Shown one piece after another: positions 1 to 5,889 of a stretch of DNA of 10,589 nucleotides (positions within the stretch are counted from its first letter, which is position 1; every line of letters starts with the position of its first letter). The notes under the pieces are model-generated. The model was not told where the DNA came from, searched no databases, and was given only the letters and a program-made list of their open reading frames with translations. The DNA is taken from assembly GCA_963661325.1 (NCBI GenBank), contig CAVLBP010000083.1, forward strand, positions 1 to 10,589, given 5' to 3'. The translations under genes and the position numbers were made by a program. This DNA comes from Pararoseburia sp963661325 (GTDB lineage: Bacteria; Bacillota; Clostridia; Lachnospirales; Lachnospiraceae).

Positions 1-432
1 GCAGAAAGCGTATTGACCTACATGGTCGCCGACCGTGGGCTGGCATCACAATTTGAAATCGATTCCGCGGCGACAAGCCGTGAGGAGATCGGCAATCCAC
101 CGCATTATGGTACGCGAAATAAACTTGCGCAAGAGGGAATTCCACTTGTACCGCATAGGGCAAGGCAGATGCAGCAGGAGGATTACGATTACTATGATTA
201 TCTGATCGGGATGGACTCTGCCAATATCCGCAATATGACGCGGGTCGCCGGAGGAACAGACCCTGACCAAAAGATCTACAAGATGCTTTCTTTTGCGGAT
301 TATGACAAGCATCAGCAGTTAGTGGAAGCGGCAGATGTGGCAGATCCCTGGTACACAGGAGATTTTGACGCAACCTACCGTGATATTATCGCTGGCTGCC
401 AAGGATTTTTAGAATATCTGGGCTATAAATAA
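1..432 (+). CDS. Low-molecular-weight protein tyrosine phosphatase, 5' truncated by window edge
   Basis: The frame is open from base 1, giving 143 residues before the TAA at 430-432. Seen: a segment AATSREEIGNPPHYGTRNKL and, near residue 115, the motif DPWYTG. In the LMW-PTP family this DP(W/F) loop supplies the aspartate that acts as general acid. The segment DYLIGMD matches the usual strand before it. The catalytic P-loop CX5R(S/T) would lie in the missing first 15 to 20 residues, so activity cannot be confirmed here. With those added, the protein would have the usual length of about 155-160. The family hydrolyses phosphotyrosine or low-molecular phosphoesters in the cytoplasm; the substrate here is unknown. 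The gene converges on the LUD-domain gene with only 7 bases between stop codons, and no terminator hairpin is visible there. The internal ATG at 34 is not the true start, because homology continues upstream of it. Confidence 0.93.
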   Translation, partial: AESVLTYMVADRGLASQFEIDSAATSREEIGNPPHYGTRNKLAQEGIPLVPHRARQMQQEDYDYYDYLIGMDSANIRNMTRVAGGTDPDQKIYKMLSFADYDKHQQLVEAADVADPWYTGDFDATYRDIIAGCQGFLEYLGYK

Positions 433-439
433 AATGTAT

Positions 440-1078
440 TTAATATCCCCATTCGCCCTCTACTAAAATGACCTTGATCCTGCCGGCATCACGGCTGTTT
501 CTGGTGATGACGATCTGGTTGCAGATGCAGTCAGGAGACAGGCAGTCGCCGCATTTTCCGGTTGCGGTGCAAGGTGTCTTTTTACCGAAGCGCATAGCAT
601 TTGGTGGAGAAGCGAGATTTCTTGCGCGCACCATGGCAGTTTCTAAGTCACGGCAGACTTTGTTCATGCCGGCAATGACGATGACCTGTTTTGGTCCGAA
701 GATGAGTGCGGCAAGGCGATTGCCGGTGCCATCAATATTGACGAGTTGCCCATCCAGTGAGATGGCATTGGCACTCATGATGTAGTTGTCAGCAGAAAAA
801 GCCTTACGATAGATTTCATCGACTTCCTCCTGTGAGCCTGCCTTGGATCGATCATATACCACAAGGTCTGTTCGCTCGGCAATCGTTTTATCCAAACCGA
901 TCTCACCCATCGTCATGGTTCCGCCCCATGTGACAGAGGAGCCGGACTTCATCATAGAGGAGGCAAGTTTACAGGCCTGGTCTGCGGATGTGCAATAAAA
1001 ACCTTCCATATTTCTCTTTGCCAGATTTTGGATCAACTGATCGGCTAAGATTTTCTGGTGTTCTTTCTTTGGATTCAT
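440..1078 (-). CDS. LUD-domain (DUF162, LutC/YkgG-like) protein with C-terminal cysteine cluster
   Basis: 212 residues. The central segment, about residues 98-142 (SANAISLDGQLVNIDGTGNR, then FGPKQVIVIAGMNK), is the diagnostic core of the LUD domain, found in LutC and the C-terminal part of LutB of lactate utilisation. An N-terminal helical part precedes it, with WGGTMTMGEIGL at 51-62. Near the C terminus five cysteines cluster (C170, C176, C179, C184, C186), which could bind a metal or Fe-S cluster; that is inference. Start: ATG at 1078 is preceded by GGGAGGGA at 1091-1084 with 5 bases between. No lutA or lutB partner is visible in the window, so a role in lactate oxidation is unproven; stand-alone LUD proteins of this size are common in Clostridia and uncharacterised. 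It is transcribed divergently from the GTPase pair. Confidence 0.9.
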   Translation of the reverse strand: MNPKKEHQKILADQLIQNLAKRNMEGFYCTSADQACKLASSMMKSGSSVTWGGTMTMGEIGLDKTIAERTDLVVYDRSKAGSQEEVDEIYRKAFSADNYIMSANAISLDGQLVNIDGTGNRLAALIFGPKQVIVIAGMNKVCRDLETAMVRARNLASPPNAMRFGKKTPCTATGKCGDCLSPDCICNQIVITRNSRDAGRIKVILVEGEWGY

Positions 1079-1126
1079 GAAAATCCCTCCCTTTTCTTTT
1101 TCCTATTTTTGGCATTTTTATACAAT

Positions 1127-1152
1127 GAATTTTTCCACAAAAGGAAAATTTC
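1127..1152. repeat. Imperfect inverted repeat, candidate operator in the divergent region
   Basis: Arms GAATTTTTCC (1127-1136) and GGAAAATTTC (1143-1152) are complementary at 9 of 10 positions around a 6-base spacer (ACAAAA). The repeat sits just upstream of the -35 box of the GTPase promoter and in the presumed promoter zone of the LUD gene. It could be a repressor or activator site serving one or both genes. It does not resemble the Zur-box form I know from Bacillus. The region is AT-rich, so a chance match is possible. Confidence 0.4.
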
Positions 1153-1157
1153 GACCA

Positions 1158-1185
1158 TTGTACACAAATGGATTTATGCTATAAT
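1158..1185 (+). promoter_or_regulatory. Sigma-A-type promoter with extended -10 for the GTPase pair
   Basis: A perfect TATAAT at 1180-1185 is preceded by TG one base upstream (1177-1178), the extended -10 form. A -35 candidate TTGTAC (1158-1163) lies 16 bases away. Transcription would start near 1192, leaving a leader of about 45 bases before the ATG at 1237. A short inverted repeat, CCATT/AATGG (1155-1159 and 1167-1171), overlaps the -35 box and could be a regulator site. Confidence 0.75.
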
Positions 1186-1236
1186 ATATGTTGCTATATT
1201 TATAAGCAGAAAGTCAAGAGAAAGAAGGATGAAATT

Positions 1237-2397
1237 ATGACAAAAATTGACATTATTTCTGGATTTTTAGGAGCAGGTAAGACAACTTTCATCAAAAAGA
1301 TGATCGATGAAGTCTATACTGGCGAGAAACTTGTATTGATAGAGAATGAGTTTGGTGAAGTAGGTATTGACGGAGGCTTTTTGAAAGACTCCGGTATTGA
1401 GATTTCCGAGATGAATTCCGGTTGTATCTGCTGCTCTTTGGTAGGAGATTTCGCAAAGAATTTACAGGAAGTGTTAGACAAGTTTTCACCGGATCGTATT
1501 TTGATCGAGCCGTCCGGTGTCGGCAAGTTATCCGATGTTATGGCATCTGTCATTGATCTGGAAAAGACACATGATGTCAAGGTCAATGCTTTGGTTACAG
1601 TTGTCAATGCGCTAAAGGCTTCCAAGCAGATGAAGGCATTTGGTGAGTTCTTCAACAATCAGATCGAATATGCGACTACCGTTGTATTGAGCAGAAGCCA
1701 GAAGGCAAGCCCAGAACAGTTGGAGTTCTGCGTAAAACAGATCCAGACCCTCAATCCAAAGGCAGCCATCATCACAACACCTTGGGATGAGATCCAGGGC
1801 AGCCAGATCTTAAAGGTTATCGAAGGTCAGGACAACTTGGAAATGAAGACATTGGCAGAGGCAGCGCACGAGGCGCATGAGCACGAGCATCATCATGACC
1901 ATGACCACGAGGATCACGAACATCATCACGATCATGATCACGAAGAACATGAGCACCATCACGATCATGACCACGAGGAACACGAACACCACCACGATCA
2001 TGACCACGACGAACATGAACACCATCACGACCATGAGCACGAGCATCATCATGACCATGGCGAGGGCTGCACCTGCGGATGTCATGACCACGATCATGAG
2101 CATCACCATCATCATGCAGATGACGTATTTACAAGTTGGGGCAAGGAGACACCACACATCTTTGAGCGTGCAACGATCGAAAATGCTCTGAAGGCATTCG
2201 CTGAGACAGAAGATTACGGAACCGTCATCCGTTCCAAGGGTATGGTACAGTCTACCGACGGCACATGGATCTACTTTGATCTGGTAGATGGCGAGTACGA
2301 ACTGCGTACCGGTGAGCCGGATTACACAGGTCGTCTGGTTGTTATCGGTACAGATATTGACGAACATCAGTTAGAGGAACTCTTCGGTATTGCCTAA
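1237..2397 (+). CDS. COG0523/CobW-family P-loop GTPase with CxCC motif and histidine-rich repeat (putative metallochaperone)
   Basis: 386 residues. Seen: Walker A GFLGAGKT (9-16), ENEFG (36-40), the metal-binding CICC (63-66) and EPSG (91-94). Where the family usually has the NKxD guanine-specificity motif, this protein reads SRSQ (152-155). Residues 211-293 hold 44 histidines, mostly in five 11-residue units, followed by CTCGC (278-282) and a final HHHHH. A CobW C-terminal domain fills about 297-386. COG0523 GTPases couple nucleotide hydrolysis to delivery of zinc, cobalt or other metals; the loop probably stores or captures Zn, Ni or Co, and which metal cannot be told from sequence. Start: ATG 1237 has GAAGGA at 1224-1229 and begins right at the P-loop strand. 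An in-frame ATG at 1168 lies upstream of the -10 box and is rejected. The gene is followed after 57 bases by a second, different family member, probably in one operon. Confidence 0.92.
   Translation: MTKIDIISGFLGAGKTTFIKKMIDEVYTGEKLVLIENEFGEVGIDGGFLKDSGIEISEMNSGCICCSLVGDFAKNLQEVLDKFSPDRILIEPSGVGKLSDVMASVIDLEKTHDVKVNALVTVVNALKASKQMKAFGEFFNNQIEYATTVVLSRSQKASPEQLEFCVKQIQTLNPKAAIITTPWDEIQGSQILKVIEGQDNLEMKTLAEAAHEAHEHEHHHDHDHEDHEHHHDHDHEEHEHHHDHDHEEHEHHHDHDHDEHEHHHDHEHEHHHDHGEGCTCGCHDHDHEHHHHHADDVFTSWGKETPHIFERATIENALKAFAETEDYGTVIRSKGMVQSTDGTWIYFDLVDGEYELRTGEPDYTGRLVVIGTDIDEHQLEELFGIA
1882..2046 (+). repeat. Five tandem 33-bp units encoding a His/Asp/Glu 11-mer
   Basis: The unit encodes HEHHHDHDHEE with small changes (residues 216-270 of the GTPase); the last unit has drifted. 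Synonymous third positions (cat/cac, gat/gac, gaa/gag) vary between copies, so the protein pattern is kept better than the DNA. That suggests selection on the histidine content rather than very recent slippage. Copy number probably varies between strains. Confidence 0.9.
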
Positions 2398-2409
2398 ATA
2401 TGGCGATAC

Positions 2410-2425
2410 CCTATCTTCTGATAGG
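2410..2425 (+). other. Short perfect hairpin between the two GTPase genes
   Basis: CCTATC (2410-2415), loop TTCT, GATAGG (2420-2425): six perfect pairs with a four-base loop. It lies 12 bases after the first gene's stop. No T-run follows, so it is not a standard terminator; it may stabilise or tune the mRNA between the two cistrons. Confidence 0.5.
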
Positions 2426-2454
2426 ACATAGAATTATAAGAAAGAGGAAAGATT

Positions 2455-3405
2455 ATGGCAGAAATACCGGTATATTTTTTCACGGGATTTATGGATAGTG
2501 GAAAGACTACTTTGATCCAGGAAACCCTATTTGAAAATGGTTTTGCTGAAGATGATGACCGTATTCTCATCATTGCCTGTGAAGACGGCGATGTAGAGTA
2601 TGACACTGAAAAGTTAAAGATGATCAACGCATCTGTCGCAACCATTGATACAGAAGCAGAGTTTAATACAGAGCATTTACAGGAAATTGCAGATCAGTAC
2701 CGCCCGGATGCCGTTTTCATTGAATACAATGGAACCTGGGGCGTAGGCGAAGTCTATGAGATGGATCTTCCAAAGAATTGGGTGATCGTGCAGTCCCTCG
2801 CTACCGTGGACGCAACGACTTTTGAGATGTATATGGCAAATATGCGTTCCATGATGATGGAGCAATTCTTTCAGGCAGAAGTTGTTATCTTCAATCGCTG
2901 TGATGACAACACGCCAAAGAGCAAGTTCCGTGGCAATATCAAGGCAGTCAACCGTCCGGCGCAGATCGTTTATGAGAGAGCCGATGGTACGATCGACGAT
3001 CGTGAGGAAGAACTTCCTTTTGACATCAATGCAGATGTGATCGAGATTTCCGATGCAGATTATGCCCTCTGGTTTATGGACTGTATGGAAAATCCAAAGA
3101 AATATGATGGCAAGAAAGTGCATTTCTTAGGTTTGGTCTACAATCCAAAGGATGGCAAGTTAAAGCGCGGCGTTATCGTGCCGGGACGTTTTGCCATGAC
3201 CTGCTGCGTGGAGGATATTACCTTCCTTGGCATGATGTGCAAGACCGGATTGGAGAATACACCGGAGCATCGCTTCTGGATTGACCTTACCGCACGTATC
3301 AAGGTTGAATTTGCAAGAGAATATAAGGGCAAGGGACCGATCCTTTATCCGATCGAGATGAAAGCGGCAGAAAAACCACAGGACGAGTTGGTTTACTTTA
3401 GTTAA
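2455..3405 (+). CDS. CobW-like P-loop GTPase fused to a YcgQ/TIGR03943 (DUF1980)-like C-terminal domain
   Basis: 316 residues. Seen: Walker A GFMDSGKT (11-18), EYNG (90-93) in place of the usual EPxG, TVDA (117-120) and NRCD (147-150), a near-canonical NKxD motif. The CxCC metal motif of COG0523 proteins is absent; a lone cysteine lies in CEDGD (42-46). After about residue 198 the CobW-type C-terminal domain is replaced by a segment with YDGKKVHFLGLV (217-228), RFAMTCC (245-251) and FWIDLTARIKVEF further on. This resembles the soluble C-terminal domain of the YcgQ/TIGR03943 proteins, which are encoded beside DUF318 permeases and linked to metal homeostasis; that match is from memory. No permease gene is present here. 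AGAGG at 2443-2447 is 7 bases before ATG 2455. A metal-allocation role together with the preceding gene is inferred. Confidence 0.82.
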   Translation: MAEIPVYFFTGFMDSGKTTLIQETLFENGFAEDDDRILIIACEDGDVEYDTEKLKMINASVATIDTEAEFNTEHLQEIADQYRPDAVFIEYNGTWGVGEVYEMDLPKNWVIVQSLATVDATTFEMYMANMRSMMMEQFFQAEVVIFNRCDDNTPKSKFRGNIKAVNRPAQIVYERADGTIDDREEELPFDINADVIEISDADYALWFMDCMENPKKYDGKKVHFLGLVYNPKDGKLKRGVIVPGRFAMTCCVEDITFLGMMCKTGLENTPEHRFWIDLTARIKVEFAREYKGKGPILYPIEMKAAEKPQDELVYFS

Positions 3406-3413
3406 AGACAGGC

Positions 3414-3430
3414 TTAACACAGGTTTAACA
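3414..3430 (+). promoter_or_regulatory. TTAACA direct repeat upstream of nfnA, possible PhoP-type box
   Basis: TTAACA occurs at 3414-3419 and again at 3425-3430, an 11-bp period inside the longer near-repeat AGG(C/T)TTAACA. Two TT(A/T/C)ACA elements about 5 bases apart is the form of Bacillus subtilis PhoP half-sites. Functional Pho boxes usually have four elements and only two clear ones are seen, so this is weak. I see no convincing -35/-10 pair next to it; TATTTT at 3440-3445 is the nearest -10-like sequence. Confidence 0.3.
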
Positions 3431-3469
3431 GAAGAATCGTATTTTATATGCTGTGCATTCCACTTAGGA

Positions 3470-3494
3470 GGCGAGAGATCCGCCAAGGATCGGC
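3470..3494 (+). other. Overlapping short hairpins in the nfnA leader
   Basis: Three competing small stems are possible: GGCG/CGCC (3470-3473 with 3481-3484), GATCC/GGATC (3477-3481 with 3487-3491) and GCC/GGC (3482-3484 with 3492-3494). They cannot all form at once. They lie about 25 to 60 bases before the nfnA ribosome binding site. An AGGAGG at 3466-3471 is not followed by a usable start codon. I do not recognise a known riboswitch class here. Confidence 0.25.
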
Positions 3495-3530
3495 ATATCA
3501 AATAGAAAATAAGAAAATGGGAGGAAAACT

Positions 3531-4421
3531 ATGTATCCAATCGTAAAAAAAGAAAAACTTGCTGACAAGATTTTCTTGATGGATGTGAAGGCACCGAGAG
3601 TGGCAGATAATTGTCTGCCGGGACAGTTCATCATCGCCAAGATCGATGAAGTGGGAGAGAGAATTCCACTGACGATCTGCGATTATGACAGAGAGGCTGG
3701 TACGATTACGATCGTATTCCAGACCGTGGGCGCATCCACAGAGAGAATGTCACACCTTGCTGTGGGAGATGCCTTTATGGACTTTGTAGGTCCGCTGGGA
3801 CAGCCGTCAGAACTGTGTGTAGAGGAGAACCTCGAGGAGACAAAGAAGAAAAAGATCGTCTTTATCGCGGGCGGCGTGGGGACCGCACCGATCTATCCAC
3901 AGGTAAAATGGCTGAAAGAGCATGGCGTAGAAACGACCGTGATCATGGGATCTCGTACCAAGGATCTTTTGTTCTATGTGGATGAGATGCGTGAAGTTGC
4001 CACACAACTTTGCGTTACAACAGATGACGGTTCTTATGGCTTCCATGGAATGGGAACCAATCAGTTGCAGGCATTGGTAGACCAAGGTCAGGAGTTCAAC
4101 TGGTGTGTAGCCATCGGACCTATGATCATGATGAAATTCGTCTGCAAACTTACCAAAGAACTTGGTATCCCGACAATCGTATCTATGAACCCGATCATGG
4201 TAGACGGTACCGGAATGTGCGGTGCTTGTCGTCTGGTTGTTGGAGATCAGGTAAAATTTGCTTGCGTAGACGGACCGGAGTTTGACGGTCACTTGGTTGA
4301 TTTTGATCAGGCTATGTCCAGACAGCAGCAGTATAAGACAGAAGAAGGTCGCGCGATGCTTGCTTTACAGGAAGGTGATACACACCACGGCGGATGCGGA
4401 CAGTGTGGAGGTGACAAGTAA
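3531..4421 (+). CDS. nfnA: NADH-dependent ferredoxin:NADP+ oxidoreductase, subunit A (FAD and [2Fe-2S] subunit)
   Basis: 296 residues, related to the PyrK/ferredoxin-NADP reductase superfamily. Seen: flavin-binding RIPLTI (44-49), the NAD-binding loop AGGVGTAP (113-120) and a C-terminal cluster motif with C230, C233 and C245 preceded by D225. In the structurally known NfnA an aspartate is reported as the fourth [2Fe-2S] ligand, and D225 is the natural candidate here. With NfnB the enzyme bifurcates electrons: two NADPH reduce one NAD+ and two ferredoxins, reversibly, in the cytosol. Start: GGGAGG at 3519-3524 lies 6 bases before the ATG. The protein ends in an extra HHGGCGQCGGDK tail (285-296) with two more cysteines. 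The stop overlaps the next start by one base (TAATG), implying translational coupling. Many databases call such proteins sulfide/dihydroorotate dehydrogenase-like, but the partner gene favours NfnA. Confidence 0.9.
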   Translation: MYPIVKKEKLADKIFLMDVKAPRVADNCLPGQFIIAKIDEVGERIPLTICDYDREAGTITIVFQTVGASTERMSHLAVGDAFMDFVGPLGQPSELCVEENLEETKKKKIVFIAGGVGTAPIYPQVKWLKEHGVETTVIMGSRTKDLLFYVDEMREVATQLCVTTDDGSYGFHGMGTNQLQALVDQGQEFNWCVAIGPMIMMKFVCKLTKELGIPTIVSMNPIMVDGTGMCGACRLVVGDQVKFACVDGPEFDGHLVDFDQAMSRQQQYKTEEGRAMLALQEGDTHHGGCGQCGGDK

Positions 4422-5806
4422 TGGGTGATGTTTTAGTAAAAGTTCCGGTCAGTGAGCAGGATCCAAAGGTTCGTGCCACTAACTTTGAAGAAGTATGTTT
4501 AGGATACAATAAAGAAGAGGCTATGGAAGAAGCATCCCGTTGCTTGAACTGCAAGAATGCACAGTGTATCAAGGGATGTCCGGTTTCCATTCAGATCCCG
4601 GATTTCATCGCAGCCGTAAAAGATGGCGACATCGAAAAGGCATATGAAGTGATCAGCGAGTCTTCTGCACTTCCAGCCGTTTGTGGTCGTGTCTGCCCAC
4701 AGGAGAGCCAGTGTGAAGGCAAGTGTATCCGTGGAATCAAGGGTCAAGCCGTTTCTATCGGAAAACTGGAGCGTTTCACGGCTGACTGGGCAAGAGAAAA
4801 TGGCATCAAGCCACAGGGCGCTAGCGAAAAGAATGGTCACAAGGTCGCAGTGATCGGATCTGGTCCTGCAGGACTGACCTGTGCCGGTGATCTGGCAAAA
4901 CTTGGCTATGATGTTACTATTTTTGAGGCACTGCACGAAGCAGGTGGTGTACTGGTTTACGGTATTCCTGAGTTCCGTCTGCCAAAGAGCAAGGTTGTTG
5001 CTGCAGAAGTAGAAAATGTAAAGTCTCTTGGTGTTAAGATCGAGACAAATGTTATCATTGGTCGTTCTGTGACGATTGATGAGTTGATGGAAAAAGAAGG
5101 ATTTGAGGCAGTCTTTATCGGCTCCGGTGCAGGTCTTCCTAGATTTATGGGAATCCCGGGCGAGCAGGCAAAGGGTGTATTCTCTGCCAATGAATTCCTT
5201 ACCAGAAATAACCTGATGAAAGCATTTAAGGAAGGTTATGATACACCGATCGCACGCGGCAAGAAAGTCGTTGTTGTCGGTGGTGGTAACGTTGCTATGG
5301 ATGCTGCAAGAACAGCACTCCGTCTGGGCGCAGAAGTACATATCGTTTACCGTCGTAGTGAAGCAGAACTTCCTGCACGTGTGGAAGAAGTACATCATGC
5401 AAAAGAAGAGGGCGTTATCTTTGATCTTTTGCAGAATCCGACCGAGATTCTGGTGGATGAAAACGGCTGTGTCAAGGGCGTTCGTGTCATCAAGATGGAA
5501 CTGGGTGAGCCGGACGAATCCGGAAGAAGAAGACCGGTGGAGATCCCTGGCTCTGAGTATGAGATCGAGGCAGATACTGTCATCATGTCACTTGGTACTT
5601 CTCCAAACCCACTCATTTCTTCTACGACAAGAGGACTTGATGTGAATAAGAGAGGATGCATTATCTGTGAGGACGATGGCGCAACTTCCAAAGAAGCCGT
5701 TTACGCAGGCGGTGATGCCGTGACAGGTGCAGCGACAGTTATCCTTGCCATGGGCGCAGGAAAGGCTGCTGCAAAGGGTATTCACGAATACTTCCAGAAT
5801 AAATAA
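4421..5806 (+). CDS. nfnB: NADH-dependent ferredoxin:NADP+ oxidoreductase, subunit B (GltD-like)
   Basis: 461 residues, usual for NfnB and GltD-like proteins. The N-terminal dicluster domain has cysteines C41, C44, C49, C53 and C88, C92, C98, C102, suited to two [4Fe-4S] clusters. A first dinucleotide fold starts at IGSGPAG (145-151) for FAD, and a second at GGGNVAMDAAR (287-297) for NADPH; the C-terminal GGDAVTGAATV closes the FAD site. In the known complex this subunit carries the bifurcating flavin, oxidises NADPH and feeds electrons to ferredoxin and to the NfnA flavin. GGAGGTGA at 4406-4413, inside the end of nfnA, lies 7 bases before the ATG. No glutamate synthase large subunit is nearby, which argues against a GltD role. 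A strong terminator follows the gene. Confidence 0.93.
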   Translation: MGDVLVKVPVSEQDPKVRATNFEEVCLGYNKEEAMEEASRCLNCKNAQCIKGCPVSIQIPDFIAAVKDGDIEKAYEVISESSALPAVCGRVCPQESQCEGKCIRGIKGQAVSIGKLERFTADWARENGIKPQGASEKNGHKVAVIGSGPAGLTCAGDLAKLGYDVTIFEALHEAGGVLVYGIPEFRLPKSKVVAAEVENVKSLGVKIETNVIIGRSVTIDELMEKEGFEAVFIGSGAGLPRFMGIPGEQAKGVFSANEFLTRNNLMKAFKEGYDTPIARGKKVVVVGGGNVAMDAARTALRLGAEVHIVYRRSEAELPARVEEVHHAKEEGVIFDLLQNPTEILVDENGCVKGVRVIKMELGEPDESGRRRPVEIPGSEYEIEADTVIMSLGTSPNPLISSTTRGLDVNKRGCIICEDDGATSKEAVYAGGDAVTGAATVILAMGAGKAAAKGIHEYFQNK

Positions 5807-5822
5807 TTTATGAGAACAGAAT

Positions 5823-5868
5823 AAAAGAGAAAGGCGTTTGCATTCTTGCATTCGCCTTTCTCTTTTTT
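5823..5868. terminator. Bidirectional intrinsic terminator between nfnB and the aminotransferase gene
   Basis: A perfect 14-bp stem pairs 5823-5836 with 5853-5866, ending in a T-run to 5868. The 16-base loop can fold further by TGCA/TGCA (5839-5842 with 5847-5850). On the - strand the A-rich left arm becomes a T-run, so it should also stop transcription of the converging aminotransferase gene. Confidence 0.93.
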
Positions 5869-5889
5869 GCATCCTATGAAATAAGTGTT

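Noticed and set aside
1168..1236. Upstream in-frame ATG that would extend the first GTPase by 23 residues
   Set aside because: It lies upstream of the TATAAT box, has no ribosome binding site, and the P-loop strand of the family begins right after the ATG at 1237.
1079..1236. Zur box controlling the metal GTPases
   Set aside because: No sequence resembling the Bacillus-type Zur consensus is present; only unassigned inverted repeats are seen.
1882..2115. CRISPR-like or microsatellite array
   Set aside because: Units are contiguous without spacers, in frame, and conserve protein rather than DNA; this is a coding repeat.
1810..2367. 185-codon open frame on the - strand across the histidine-rich region
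   Set aside because: It is the complement of the CAT/CAC-rich repeat, which gives artificial Met/Val runs; no ribosome binding site or family match.
3448..3546. Possible leader peptide of 32 codons overlapping the nfnA start
   Set aside because: No ribosome binding site before its ATG and no codon run typical of attenuation.
4499..5398. 299-codon open frame on the - strand opposite nfnB
   Set aside because: The + strand frame encodes a complete, motif-rich NfnB; the antisense product has no recognisable domain or start signals.
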